Shown here one piece after another: positions 9,108 through 18,976 of a stretch of 64,000 nucleotides of DNA. Positions within the stretch are counted from its first letter, which is position 1; each line of letters starts with the position of its first letter. A model generated the notes under the pieces. It had not been told where the DNA came from and ran no database searches. It saw nothing but the letters and a program-made list of their open reading frames with translations. Origin of the DNA: Bradyrhizobium sp. RP6 (GTDB taxonomy: Bacteria > Pseudomonadota > Alphaproteobacteria > Rhizobiales > Xanthobacteraceae); contig NZ_RQIT01000031.1 of the NCBI RefSeq assembly GCF_003837805.1, positions 1 to 64,000 on the forward strand. Reading direction: 5' to 3'. Made by a program: the position numbers and the translations under genes.

Positions 9108-11776
9108 TGGATGGCCTCCTTATGCACGGGCAGGACAAACTGGAAGGTCGCGCCCGGTTCATCTTTCTGAAGAAACGATAGCCGCCCTCCGTGAGCTTCC
9201 ACGATAGAACGGCAGATCGAAAGTCCCATTCCAAGGCCACTCGACTTGGTGGTGAAGAAGGGATCCAAGACGTGGTCAGCGTCCTTCTCAGCGATCCCGA
9301 CGCCGCAATCGGCCACGGCAAGCTGCACGCGCCCCAGATCGTCCTTGGATGATTTAATCAGAAGTTCGCGCGGCCGGTCTGTAATTGCGTCCATCGCCTC
9401 GATTCCGTTCATTACCAGATTGATGATCACCTGTTGTAGCTGAATTCGATCACCCAGGATCCTAGGCAGCACGGCCGTCAACTCGGTTCGCAACGTCACC
9501 CGGTGGCTCACCAGCTCTCGTGTTATCAGCGCAATGACGTCCCTGACGACATCATTAATGTCGAGCGGCACCATCTCAATCTCGCCTTTCTTCGCGAGTG
9601 CGCGAACACTACGGATCACCTCGCTTGCCCGGATCGCGTCTTCGATGATCCATTCCACTGAAGAGCGCGCTTCGGCAAGATCAGGAGCTTCGCGAGCCAT
9701 CCATCCGATGCACGCATCGGCGTTGGTGAGAATAGCGGCGAGTGGCTGGTTTATCTCGTGCGCGATGGAGGTTGTCAGTTCTCCTAACGTCGTTACGCGC
9801 GTCACATGGGCAAGCTCCGCCTGTGCCTTTCGCAGGTCTTGTTCGGCCTGATCGGCGCGAATAATGGCCGTGATGTCAGTGCTGACGCCACGGTAACCCA
9901 GAAAATTGCCGTTTCCGTCGAAGAAAGGTTTGCCACTCGTGCGCACGTAGATCGGAGATCCCGTCCTATTCACCGTGCGGTAGACCAGATCCCGAAACGG
10001 CTGATGCGCCTGCAACGTCGCCCGGTGCTGCCGCCACTTTTCGGGCTCGTCTTCGACGTCGCACGCAATCTCCCAGCGAAGCAGGTCTATCAATCCTGTG
10101 GCCAAAATTCCTGCAGTGCTGGTGTGCTCGGATAAGCGAGTGACCCGATGATCTGGACCGGTCTCCCAGAGCCAGTCGGAAGCTGTCTCGGCGTAGTCGC
10201 GAAAGCGCTGTTCGCTTTCGCGCAGCGCGACAAGTGTGTTTTCCAGGCGTTCCCTAGCTGCGTGTTGATCGGTGACATCCATATGTGTTCCAATCAGCTC
10301 GCTGACCTTACCATCGCTAGCGACGACAACATGCGCAACGGAGTGTATACGCCGTATCCCGCCATCTGGCAGAAGAACACGGAAATCATACTCGAACCGC
10401 TCCTGCTCCTTTTCTCTCGCCTGGCGCTGCACCTCCTGTAACCGCGGCAAGTCTTCCGGATGGATGCGCGAGCGAATGGTCTCTATCGATACCGGCTCTT
10501 GCGGGTTAAAGCCAAACAGTCGATCAACTTCCGCGGAGCGATAAACGAAATCTAGACCGTGGACGTCCCAAGACCAGCTGCCTGTGTGGGTGAGATGCTG
10601 GGCCTCGGCCAGATAGGCCTCGCTGCGACGCAACTGCTGTTCTGCTCTCCTCGCTGCCGTAATATCGGTAGCTGCCCCAACAAACTCGATTTCACCAGAA
10701 GCGGTTCTCGTAAGCCGTGCCTTCGCATGGATGTGCTTCACAGAGCCGTCTGGTAGCCGCAATCGATATTCGTGCTCGAAATCGCTCAACTCCCGCATCG
10801 CTCCATCGATAACCTGTTTAACCGAAGCCCGATCATCTGGGTGAGTGCGATCAACGACAAGCTGCGGCGAGGGAGTCGTTTGAGGATCCAATTGGAAAAT
10901 CCGAAATGTTTCCTTTGACCAGAACGCCTCGCCAGTGGTGGCGTTCCAGCTGAAGCTGCCTGTATGACTCAACTCCTGCGCTTGAGCCAAATGCGCTTCG
11001 CTCCGCTGCAGGGCAAGTTCGGTCTGCTTTCGCTCCGTGACATCTTCGCAGGCGATAAGGACAATAGGCCGGTCGTCGGCCCAAAGCATGGCCTTGGCGT
11101 TTTCACGTACCCACAATACGGAGCCGTCCTTCCTGACTTTCTGGACGTCCCACATGCGCGATTGTCCAATATCCTCAAGGCACGCCCGAATGCATTTGTG
11201 AACGAATGCGCGATCCTCCTCAAGAAATATGCAGAGCACGGAGTGGCCGATCAGTTCTGCAGGAGCATAGCCGAGTTGGGTCGCGCCGAATGTATTGACG
11301 TTAAGGACAGTGCCGGCTTCGTCGACCATGAAGTACATGGCCGGATTGTGCTCGAAGATTGCTCGCCACCGTTTTTCACGATCCTCCAAATCCGCCGCAC
11401 TCCGCTGAAGCTTGACCGCAGCCACACGCGCAGCCTCTCTTTCCTGGCGGAGCTTTCCGATCAAGTACGTTCCTACGATTGACACAATAAAGAATGCGAC
11501 AACCACTGGAAGATCGCGGGGGTCATCGATTTGTAGGCTGAACGCCGGCGGCGCAAAGTAGTATGCGAGAGCAGCGATTGCCATGATGCAAAGCGCGGAT
11601 GACGCGATGAAGCTGCCCATCAACGAAAATAGCAAGACTACTAACAAATAGGCGAACGCCGTCGCGGCGAAATGGGCATTAAGGTACACGCAACTCAGTG
11701 TAACAGCGGCTAAGGTTATGCCGCCGAAGGTCAACTGAGGGGCTGAACGTTTAAGACTGCTGATCTGGATAGACAT
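9104..11776 (-). CDS. nodV: PAS-domain sensor histidine kinase NodV
   Basis: This 890-residue membrane sensor has an N-terminal block of closely spaced hydrophobic helices (about residues 15-120, DUF4118/KdpD-like), then a series of PAS/PAC modules (about 130-640, with repeated WSWD/FEYDFRV-like and DVT/DITA endings), a HisKA domain with the phosphorylated His in TSIAHEINQPL (about 665) and a HATPase domain (NLVMNGIEAM, DCGVGI, then GLGMGLSICRSIVEAHGG). NodV senses soybean isoflavones and phosphorylates NodW. The length agrees with the roughly 889 residues I remember for B. diazoefficiens NodV. It is transcribed first, followed by nodW with a 4-base overlap and then the receiver protein. Confidence 0.85.
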   Translation of the reverse strand: MSIQISSLKRSAPQLTFGGITLAAVTLSCVYLNAHFAATAFAYLLVVLLFSLMGSFIASSALCIMAIAALAYYFAPPAFSLQIDDPRDLPVVVAFFIVSIVGTYLIGKLRQEREAARVAAVKLQRSAADLEDREKRWRAIFEHNPAMYFMVDEAGTVLNVNTFGATQLGYAPAELIGHSVLCIFLEEDRAFVHKCIRACLEDIGQSRMWDVQKVRKDGSVLWVRENAKAMLWADDRPIVLIACEDVTERKQTELALQRSEAHLAQAQELSHTGSFSWNATTGEAFWSKETFRIFQLDPQTTPSPQLVVDRTHPDDRASVKQVIDGAMRELSDFEHEYRLRLPDGSVKHIHAKARLTRTASGEIEFVGAATDITAARRAEQQLRRSEAYLAEAQHLTHTGSWSWDVHGLDFVYRSAEVDRLFGFNPQEPVSIETIRSRIHPEDLPRLQEVQRQAREKEQERFEYDFRVLLPDGGIRRIHSVAHVVVASDGKVSELIGTHMDVTDQHAARERLENTLVALRESEQRFRDYAETASDWLWETGPDHRVTRLSEHTSTAGILATGLIDLLRWEIACDVEDEPEKWRQHRATLQAHQPFRDLVYRTVNRTGSPIYVRTSGKPFFDGNGNFLGYRGVSTDITAIIRADQAEQDLRKAQAELAHVTRVTTLGELTTSIAHEINQPLAAILTNADACIGWMAREAPDLAEARSSVEWIIEDAIRASEVIRSVRALAKKGEIEMVPLDINDVVRDVIALITRELVSHRVTLRTELTAVLPRILGDRIQLQQVIINLVMNGIEAMDAITDRPRELLIKSSKDDLGRVQLAVADCGVGIAEKDADHVLDPFFTTKSSGLGMGLSICRSIVEAHGGRLSFLQKDEPGATFQFVLPVHKEAIQ

Positions 11777-12595
11777 TTTGAGACCGTCCGGCCTGTTCTC
11801 CGGCGGGAGAGCTATAGCATTTTAGGCAAAAATGGGGCAATCCTCGACGCTTGGATCGAGCGTGTCCGAGATTGATCACCTGCGGCCGAACTCAGCACGC
11901 GCGGGGAAAAAACGCATCATAAACGTACGTATAGTTGTCCTAAATCTTTCGATGAGGCGTCGCTGACCCTGCGGCAGTCGAAGCTGAAACCTCTGCTTTG
12001 CTCCCCTGCCGATAGCCTTGCCGGCAGTCGCTCGAGCCTGCGAGCCGATGCACCCCCTTTACGCCCGCGGACGAGGACAGCGGTTTTTGTTCAGCCGAGA
12101 GGTTGAAGCGAAACGATCAGGCGGGTCTCCGGACCGGCAACGAACAGAAACAAGCGGGCGAACCACTCATCTCGCCGGCACAGTCGGTTCTGCGGAGGAA
12201 AGCGCAACGTTCATGTGCCGAGACAGGAAGGCCAAGTTGCGCGAACCACCTGGCGATTAGGCCATCACGCCTAGCTGCGGAGGAGTCGTCTCCAATTGGT
12301 TTCGGTGGAATCGAGCGCCGACATGACACCGAACCGACGGTGTGGACGACTCGCCGCATTCAGATGGACGGTAGCCGTGACCACCCAAGGAGGCGCCTTG
12401 AAGAAGCCCCTAGTTCTTTGATCGCGTGCTTTTCAGGGGCAGCTGCCTGGCGGCGACGCGGAGCAAGAGCTGTGCACTGGAGAGCGCACGAGACAGTGCC
12501 GGCTCGCCTTAAGTCGGCTTGGCCGATTCGAAGTACGAGAAATGTGTCTCTTGCATTCAATTCGTGTTCGGATGGTGGCGGTTAAGATCCGGGAC
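11777..12595. other. Intergenic region nodV-dctA, no supported gene
   Basis: About 820 bases upstream of nodV and downstream of dctA. Overlapping open frames of up to 160 codons occur on the plus strand but are Arg/Ser-rich and unrecognisable. I see no RNA gene or repeat. The nodV promoter must lie at the left end, but no consensus element stands out. Confidence 0.4.
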
Positions 12596-13918
12596 CTACT
12601 TCATTGTGCTTGTAGGGTCGATAGTGGTCGAAACTGTGGGCTGGTTGAGCCGAGCCTGCAGCGTTCCGTGCTCTAGCTCGTCTTCCCACCAGGATACGAA
12701 CACGGCTGCGATGCCATTGCCGATGATGTTCGTCAGGGCGCGCACCTCGCTCATGAACTTGTCGATCGAAAATACGATTGCCATGCCCGGCACAAGCGCT
12801 GGGTTTACCACCGACAATGTCGCAGCGAGGGTGATGAAGCCAGCGCCGGTGACGCCGCTCGCTCCCTTCGACGTTAGCATTGCCACGAGCAAGATCGTGA
12901 GCTGCTGGTTAAAGGAGAGATCGACCCCGAGTGCCTGGGCAATGAACAAGGTTGCAAGTGTCATGTAGATGTTGGTGCCGTCGAGGTTGAAGGAATAGCC
13001 AGTTGGCACCACCAGTCCGACGACCGTCTTCGAGCAGCCCAGCCGCTCGAGCTTCTCCATCAATTGCGGCAGCGCGCTTTCGGAGGATGACGTACCGAGC
13101 ACGATCAGAATCTCGTCTTTGATATAGACAAGAAACTTGAAAATCGAAAAACCGACGAGGCGCGCGATCAGGCCGAGCACCACCACAACAAACAGCGCGG
13201 CTGTTGCGTAAAACAGCGCGATCAGACCGATCAAATTACCGAGTGCTGCCGGCCCAAACTTGCCGACCGTGAACGCCATGGCGCCGAAGGCGCCGACCGG
13301 GGCCGCTTTCATTACAATAGCGATTACGCCGAACACTGCGTGCGCGACGTCGTCAATCATGCCGCGCAGCCGCTCCCCACGTTTTCCCAGAGCCATCAGA
13401 GAAAAGCCGAAAAGGATCGCGAACAGTAGAACCTGCAGAACATCCCCGCGAGCGAAGGCGCCGACCACGCTATCGGGAATGATGTTGAGAAAAAAGTCGA
13501 CGGTCTTCGAAGCTTCCGCCTGCTTGACGTAATTGGCGACCGCCGCAGCATCCGGCTTGACCGCAAGGCCATGGCCGATTTGGACGAGATTGCCCATAAC
13601 AAGGCCCAACAGCAAGGCAAAGCTGGACACGATCTCGAAATAGAACAGCGCCTTCACGCCGACGCACCCCACTTTCTTCGCATCCTGAATATGCGCAATA
13701 CCAGATGTGACGGTGCAGAAAATAATCGGCGCGATCACCATCTTGATGAGCTTGATGAACCCGTCACCGAGGGCCTTAATCCAGTCGTTGGTGGCTAGAG
13801 ATGGCCAGAGGCAGCCGACCACGGCGCCCATAAAGATCGCGATCAGCACCTGAACGTAGAGTATCTTATACCAAGCTTGCGACGCGCGTGCAGGCGCCGC
13901 AGTTGCCATGGTGGTCAT
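12596..13918 (-). CDS. dctA: C4-dicarboxylate transport protein DctA
   Basis: This 440-residue inner-membrane DAACS-family symporter imports succinate, malate and fumarate, the carbon supplied by the plant to bacteroids. Eight or so hydrophobic helices are visible. Family motifs include LIKMVIAPIIFCTV, the serine-rich reentrant segment VLGTSSSESALP, and GYSFNLDGTNIYMT followed by SKGASGVTGAGFITLAATL. The ATG at 13918 gives an N-terminus suited to the family. A -24/-12-like element lies about 165 bases upstream, in line with sigma54/DctD control known for dctA, but no dctBD genes are in the window. Confidence 0.92.
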   Translation of the reverse strand: MTTMATAAPARASQAWYKILYVQVLIAIFMGAVVGCLWPSLATNDWIKALGDGFIKLIKMVIAPIIFCTVTSGIAHIQDAKKVGCVGVKALFYFEIVSSFALLLGLVMGNLVQIGHGLAVKPDAAAVANYVKQAEASKTVDFFLNIIPDSVVGAFARGDVLQVLLFAILFGFSLMALGKRGERLRGMIDDVAHAVFGVIAIVMKAAPVGAFGAMAFTVGKFGPAALGNLIGLIALFYATAALFVVVVLGLIARLVGFSIFKFLVYIKDEILIVLGTSSSESALPQLMEKLERLGCSKTVVGLVVPTGYSFNLDGTNIYMTLATLFIAQALGVDLSFNQQLTILLVAMLTSKGASGVTGAGFITLAATLSVVNPALVPGMAIVFSIDKFMSEVRALTNIIGNGIAAVFVSWWEDELEHGTLQARLNQPTVSTTIDPTSTMK

Positions 13919-15043
13919 GACGCTTCCTTCCCGAATATACTCGAATGTGAGCCGCCGCGCTTCAGAGGCGGCAGCGTCATACGAGACTCATCATTTTAGC
14001 CGTGTCCGATTGAAGACGGTTCCGGGAGCCGGCGCGTCCTTCCAAAGGCAGGCGTGTAGTTACGTTGTCCATTCTCGTTAAGCAAGATATGCACCAGATG
14101 CCTAAGCGGCGGCCGATTGATCAGTCGTGGACAAGTCGTCTGCCTGGGCGGGATTGGCTGAGTCGAGCGCGGACCGCATTCGCAAGGTCGAAAAAATAAT
14201 TGCAGCGTAGCGCGCATTGGCGGAGTTACGTCTCGACTGGGAGCCTTAGCGTGCTCGATATGCACACAGTGCTGAGATCGATGCAACAACACGTGGCATC
14301 GGTAAAATCGATAGTTTGGATTGCACGCATTTGCCGGATGGAAGCGCGGCTTGGAAAACAAGATTGTTCGTAAAAGCCATTGATGTAGGAACTACCGGCA
14401 AAGCTCGATGTGCACGGGGGCGTTTGTCTCCAGGCCTGTGCTGACGATCCGCATTGGCCAGGGCGGTCACGAGGCCGGCTTCGCTCACGGCCCCTCGCGC
14501 CTTTTGCGCCGTCGCAGAAGCAGCTTACAACGAGTTATCGGCTACCCGTTCCTGTTGCTGCCAAACGACGGGCTTCCTGCGGTCCGCTCCACTACCGGCG
14601 CGGCGAGCCGTCGACCAACCACACAGGGATCTCTTCGGCTGACAATTTCTAACGCTTCCTTGCAGGGCCGTCGCTGTCTGCTCGGAAACAAAGGTGCCGG
14701 AAACCTAACAGAGTGTTAGGTCCACTCCAAAGTGACGTCGCCGTCCACGCGAATTTCTCTCGCTGAGCATAGAGCTGCCACTGTTCGTACCCGGCACAGG
14801 AATTGCTGATGACAAATGAGAAGTTGCCGCCGTCATATGAACCGAAGCGGACCTGCCACAGGAGTTGTCGATGAGGCTTGCAATGCCGCTCTTGCTTGCA
14901 CAAACGAAGCGCGTGAATTTGGCGGCCGCCACGAGCTGCCGCGCGACCAACGGGCGATTCGCGCCACCGCGCCGCGTGAGCCGCACGTGCAGGCCATCAC
15001 TGTCAGGATACGTCGGCCCGCGCTCCCTGGCGGGCTGACGCAG
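13919..15043. other. Intergenic region dctA-modB
   Basis: Contains the putative dctA promoter near 14.09 kb. Otherwise I see only short unrecognised open frames on both strands, some overlapping across 14408-14720. No RNA gene or repeat is evident. Confidence 0.4.
14081..14096 (-). promoter_or_regulatory. Possible -24/-12 (sigma54) promoter of dctA
   Basis: Read on the minus strand, the sequence TGGTGCATATCTTGCT matches TGGCAC-N5-TTGCW in the invariant GG and GC and in spacing, with two mismatches in the -24 box. It lies about 163 bases before the dctA ATG. dctA promoters of other rhizobia are sigma54-dependent. Confidence 0.4.
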
Positions 15044-15724
15044 ATGGATGTGGTTTGGGCAGAGATTTCGCAATCCCTTGCGCTCACGATTGAGCTCGCC
15101 AGCTTGACGACCGTGATCCTTCTCTTGATTGGTGTGCCCCTGGCTTGGTGGCTAGCGCGCTCAAAGACCTTTGCGAGCGAGGCGGTGGCCACGTTGATCG
15201 CCCTGCCGCTGGTGCTGCCGCCAACGGCTCTCGGCTTTTGCGTCCTCGTTTTGCTCGGCCCCCACGGACCGGGTGGCGTTCTCGCCTCTTTCTGGGGCGA
15301 GCGCACGCTGGCCTTTACTTTCGCCGGAATCGTGGTCGGATCGGTCCTCTCGGCGCTGCCGTTAGTCGTGTAGCCGATCCGTAACGCCTTTGTTGCGATA
15401 GGCGATTTCCCCTTGGAGACGACCGGGCGCGTTTCGCCGTTGTATGCCTTCATCCCCATCACCGCGCCACTGGCGCGATTGGAATTTGTTAAAGCCGCCG
15501 TGGTTGGCTTTTCTCATACGATCGGCACATTCGGCGTCGTGATGATGATCGGCGGCAATATTCCTGGGCGCACTAAGGTGTTGTCGGCCTACGTCGTAGA
15601 CTACGTCCAAGCGTCGCGCTGGCGTGAGGCAAGTGTGATTGCTGGTGGTATGGTGATGTTCGCCTTTACGACAATCTTCACTTTAGCGCTCATCGACAGA
15701 CACTGTGCCAGGAGGGGCACCTAA
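15044..15724 (+). pseudogene. modB: Molybdate ABC transporter permease ModB with in-frame stop
   Basis: The first 109 codons (MDVVWAEISQSLALTIEL..., helices, LIALPLVLPPTALGF) end in TAG at 15371-15373, exactly where ModB has the Q of SLPxVVQPIRNAF. The same frame continues as PIRNAFVAIGD, GFSHTIGTFGVVMMIGGNIPG and the final helices to 15724. One CAG-to-TAG change therefore explains the break. A few residues are also missing after LETTGR, where the EAA loop that contacts ModC lies. No modA or modC is adjacent. The gene would once have encoded the membrane subunit for molybdate uptake, relevant to nitrogenase. I infer it is inactive, although suppression of the amber codon cannot be excluded from sequence. 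Confidence 0.85.
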
Positions 15725-15733
15725 TCGTCTTAG

Positions 15734-15768
15734 GACTGCCGCCCGACATCCTAATGCGGGCGGCAGTC
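15734..15768 (+). terminator. Hairpin after modB
   Basis: GACTGCCGCCCG and CGGGCGGCAGTC form a perfect 12-bp stem with an 11-base loop, ten bases after the modB stop. The T-run after it is short (TTG), so it may be a weak terminator or a stability hairpin. Confidence 0.6.
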
Positions 15769-15804
15769 TTGCAAACTGGGCCCATCCATCCTTCCGAGGG
15801 TACA

Positions 15805-17065
15805 ATGAACAAGCTTGCTATAGCCACGGCAGCTGCTGCATTCGCTCTCAATTCGGTGCACTCCGCGCCTCTGCCCGAAGCAGCGGCCGATGAGGTCGGC
15901 GTTTCTCAGCAGCGCCTTGCCAAGCTAGACGAGTTCTTCGCTCGCGAGATTGCAAGCAAACGCGTGCCGGGCGCGGTGATTGCAATCGCGAGAGACGGCA
16001 AGCTGATTCACTACAAAGCGTACGGCCAACTCGACCCCGTAAAAGGAAGCCCGATGCGGCTCGATGCGCTCTTCGCGCTTGCTTCTATGACCAAACCGAT
16101 GGTGGCCGTTGCTGGGCTCATCCTTATGGAGGAAGGTCGCCTTCCTCTACACGCCAAGCTTACGGATTACTACCCGGAATTCGCAAACATGAAGGTGGCA
16201 GTGCCACAGCATGACGGATCATTAATATTTCAAACGCAGAGTTCTGCGATCTACATCCACGATCTTTATCGCCACACAACCGGACTCACCTACGGTGCGC
16301 CCGACAGCTCAGACCAAGTGGCGCGTCTCTATCCCGGTTTCGCCGACCCGCCCCTAAGGGGCGATAAGCAGGCTTTCATCGAAGCGATTACCAAGCTGCC
16401 GCTAGCGCACCAACCGGGGACGGAATTCGAATACGGCTTCTCGACCGATGTGCTGGGAGCTGTCATTGAACAGGGTCAGCGAACAGCGATTGGGCGACTA
16501 TCTCATCCGCAATCTATGGAAGCCCATCAAAATACAAGATGCCACTTTCCGTTTGTCGGAATGGCAACGCGAGCGCCTCGCGCGTCCATTTTTCGGAGGA
16601 CCCGCTGACGGGAAAGCCGCAAGACATCGAACTCCTCGAAAGCCAGACGAAGTTTGACCGCGGGGGAGCATGCGCATTTGCGACAGTCGGTGACTACGTG
16701 CGCTTTGGACAAATGCTGCTCAACGGCGGGGAGCTCGATGGGCAGCGGATTCTTGGTCCGAGGACGGTGCGCCACATGATCTCCAACCACCTCGGGCCAG
16801 GAATCAAAATAAAGTCGCCAATGTGGAAGCGCACCGTGCCGGCTTCGGGTTCGGGCTTGGAGTGGCTGTACGGCTAGCCGGGGGGCTTTCAGCGGTTCCG
16901 GGCAATCCAGGAGAGTTCACCTGGACCGGCGCCTACGGCACACAATTTTTCTGCGACCCAAAAGAGCGTCTGGTCGTGGTGGTCGGAACGGCGGCGCCCG
17001 GGGAAATCCGGAAGTACTACCGCGAACAAGTCCAGTATATCGTCTATGCCGCGATACTCCGATGA
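15805..17065 (+). pseudogene. Serine beta-lactamase-like hydrolase, broken by frameshifts
   Basis: The N-terminal part (ATG 15805) has a signal-peptide-like start (MNKLAIATAAAAFALNSVHSA) and the catalytic SMTK (Ser-x-x-Lys) near residue 95, followed by family segments such as YIHDLYRHTTGLTYG. The frame shifts near 16470 (to YLIRNLWKPIKIQDATF), near 16590 (to DPLTGKPQDIELL... TVGDYVRFGQMLLNGG) and near 16820 (to GFGFGLGVAV... WTGAYGTQFF), then stops at 17065. All parts of a class C/EstB-like protein of about 420 residues are present in order, but not in one frame. With three shifts it is a pseudogene rather than a sequencing slip. The last stage of the protein would have been periplasmic. Confidence 0.85.
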
Positions 17066-17665
17066 TTTCACTTTCCCTCGAAAAGCTCGATGATCCGTTT
17101 TGGGTAGCAGACAGGCAGTGTTGCTAATACGGATCGATGTCGACTGAATGTAGGCGCCGTTGCCTTCTATCCGCGTCGGATGGATCGCACCAATGCTTCA
17201 AGACACGATCGCCTCCGCTGTCGCGAAGAAGCTCCTGCAAGCGGGTGAGTGTCGCGATGCGCCGCGACGTCGCGCCTTGCCACCGATTGGCTTGTGCGAT
17301 GAACGCTCCTAGATGATATTAAACGTCCGGTCTCTTGCCCACAGCGCCGTTGCGATGAGGTGCGAGGAGGCGCTTTTACCAAAATCAGATCGAGTTGACC
17401 AGCTCCCAAAGCAACGTCAGCGGGGCGCATCGCGGCTCGGTCCATTGCGGCCTCTCTTCCTCGCTCGACGGCCGCTTTTGGACGGGCTGCCTGTGCAGTC
17501 GCGATCATGAGAGCTTGAACGCCTCGTTGGTCAGCAATCGGCAGGCCTGATTGGGAGCGGGCAGTGCGGTGCCCGTCCACTGCGCCAATTCTATTCGACA
17601 ATCGGGCTGACGAGTGTCGCGATTGTAGGTTAGTCCCCGTGCAGTGGTGAACCTTCCTGCTGATT

Positions 17666-17681
17666 TGTTCAAGTGCTCACA
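17666..17681 (+). promoter_or_regulatory. NifA-type upstream activator site before hupS
   Basis: TGTTCAAGTGCTCACA is an exact TGT-N10-ACA site. It lies about 120 bases upstream of the -24/-12 element of hupS, a normal distance for NifA acting with DNA bending. Confidence 0.65.
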
Positions 17682-17799
17682 TCTTCAAAACTGAACACCA
17701 TCAGCATGACAGATCCATGGCAAAGGGGCTGGCACGTGGCCGGGTTCACAATTGCGCAAATTTCGGCGGTCGCTTGATGTCTTAAGTGTTTCGCTTCGC

Positions 17800-17815
17800 T
17801 GGCCTGGTTCTTGCT
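17800..17815 (+). promoter_or_regulatory. -24/-12 (sigma54) promoter of the hup genes
   Basis: TGGCCTGGTTCTTGCT matches TGGCAC-N5-TTGCW with the invariant GG and GC correctly spaced and two changes in the -24 box. Start of transcription would fall near 17827, giving a short leader before the hupS ATG at 17864. Rhizobial hupSL promoters are known to use sigma54, with HoxA or NifA as activator. Confidence 0.65.
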
Positions 17816-17863
17816 AAACGTCAGTAATTCGTAACGGCCACGACTACTCACTTGGAAGGTTTC

Positions 17864-18964
17864 ATGGATGATGCAACGGAAACGTTCTACAGCGTGATCA
17901 GACGTCAGGGTATCACGCGCCGTAGTTTCCACAAATTCTGTAGTGTGACGGCCGCGAGCTTGGGACTTGGTTCGCTCACCGCAAGCAATATTGCCCATGC
18001 CCTCGAAACCAAACCGCGTGTGCCCGTCATCTGGTTGCACGGGCTCGAGTGTACCTGTTGCTCGGAAAGCTTTATCCGCTCGGCCCATCCCTTGATTAAA
18101 GACGCGCTGCTGTCGATGATTTCGCTCGACTATGACGATACGATCATGGCGGCGGCTGGACACCAGGCTGAGGCCATCCTGGAAGAAACCCGTGCCAAGT
18201 ACAAAGGCAGGTATGTGCTCGCAGTCGAAGGCAATCCGCCGTTGAAGGAGGGTGGCATGTTCTGCATTGACGGCGGCAAACCGTTCGTTGAGAAGCTCAG
18301 GTGGATGGCAGAAGGGGCCATGGCAATCATCGCTTGGGGCACGTGTGCGTCCTGGGGATGCGTGCAAGCGGCCAAGCCCAATCCGACTGGCGCGGCGCCA
18401 ATCGATAAGGTGATCACCGACAAGCCCATCATCAAGGTGCCCGGGTGTCCTCCTATCGCAGAGATCATGAGTGGTCTCGTGACGTTCATCGTCACGTTCG
18501 GAAAGCTTCCGGAGCTCGATCGCCAAGGACGTCCAAGTATGTTTTATTCCGAGCGCATTCACGACAAGTGCTATCGGCGTTCCCATTTCGACGCTGGCCA
18601 ATTCGTCGAAGAGTGGGACGATAGGTACGCCCGCAAGGGCTATTGCCTGTACAAGATGGGCTGCAAGGGGCCAACCACCTACAATGCCTGTTCGGCCGTT
18701 CGGTGGAACGGCGGCGTTTCATTTCCCGTTCAATCCGGTCACGGCTGCCTCGGCTGTTCTGAGGACGGCTTCTGGGACAAAGGGTCATTTTACGACCGAC
18801 TTACAACCATCAAGCAGTTCGGCATTGAGGAGAACGCCGACAAGATCGGCATGGCCGCTGCCGGGGTGCTCGGGCTAACGGTTGCTGCCCATGCGGCGGT
18901 CACCGCCGTGAAGCGGTTGACCCACAAGCCGGATCGCGCGGCCGGTAAAGGCAAACCGAGTTGA
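17864..18964 (+). CDS. hupS: Uptake [NiFe]-hydrogenase small subunit HupS
   Basis: This 366-residue precursor is the electron-transfer subunit of membrane-bound H2 uptake hydrogenase. It begins with a Tat signal (RRSFHKFC motif followed by a hydrophobic stretch ending near AHA). The mature part has the proximal-cluster ligands (LECTCCSES, GTCASWG, VPGCPP), then His/Cys ligands of the distal and medial clusters (DKCYRRSHF, CLYKMGCKGP, HGCLGCSE) and a C-terminal hydrophobic anchor (about residues 320-345). ATG 17864 follows a GGAAGG ribosome site; an upstream TTG would put the start inside it. First gene of a long compact operon. Confidence 0.95.
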   Translation: MDDATETFYSVIRRQGITRRSFHKFCSVTAASLGLGSLTASNIAHALETKPRVPVIWLHGLECTCCSESFIRSAHPLIKDALLSMISLDYDDTIMAAAGHQAEAILEETRAKYKGRYVLAVEGNPPLKEGGMFCIDGGKPFVEKLRWMAEGAMAIIAWGTCASWGCVQAAKPNPTGAAPIDKVITDKPIIKVPGCPPIAEIMSGLVTFIVTFGKLPELDRQGRPSMFYSERIHDKCYRRSHFDAGQFVEEWDDRYARKGYCLYKMGCKGPTTYNACSAVRWNGGVSFPVQSGHGCLGCSEDGFWDKGSFYDRLTTIKQFGIEENADKIGMAAAGVLGLTVAAHAAVTAVKRLTHKPDRAAGKGKPS

Positions 18965-18976
18965 GGAGATACGACG

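Larger units (their letters stand above)
17069..17863. other. Upstream region of the hydrogenase genes
   Basis: The left 550 bases hold only unrecognised frames, including a 144-codon minus-strand frame at 17167-17601. The right end carries the NifA-type site and -24/-12 element described separately. Confidence 0.5.
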
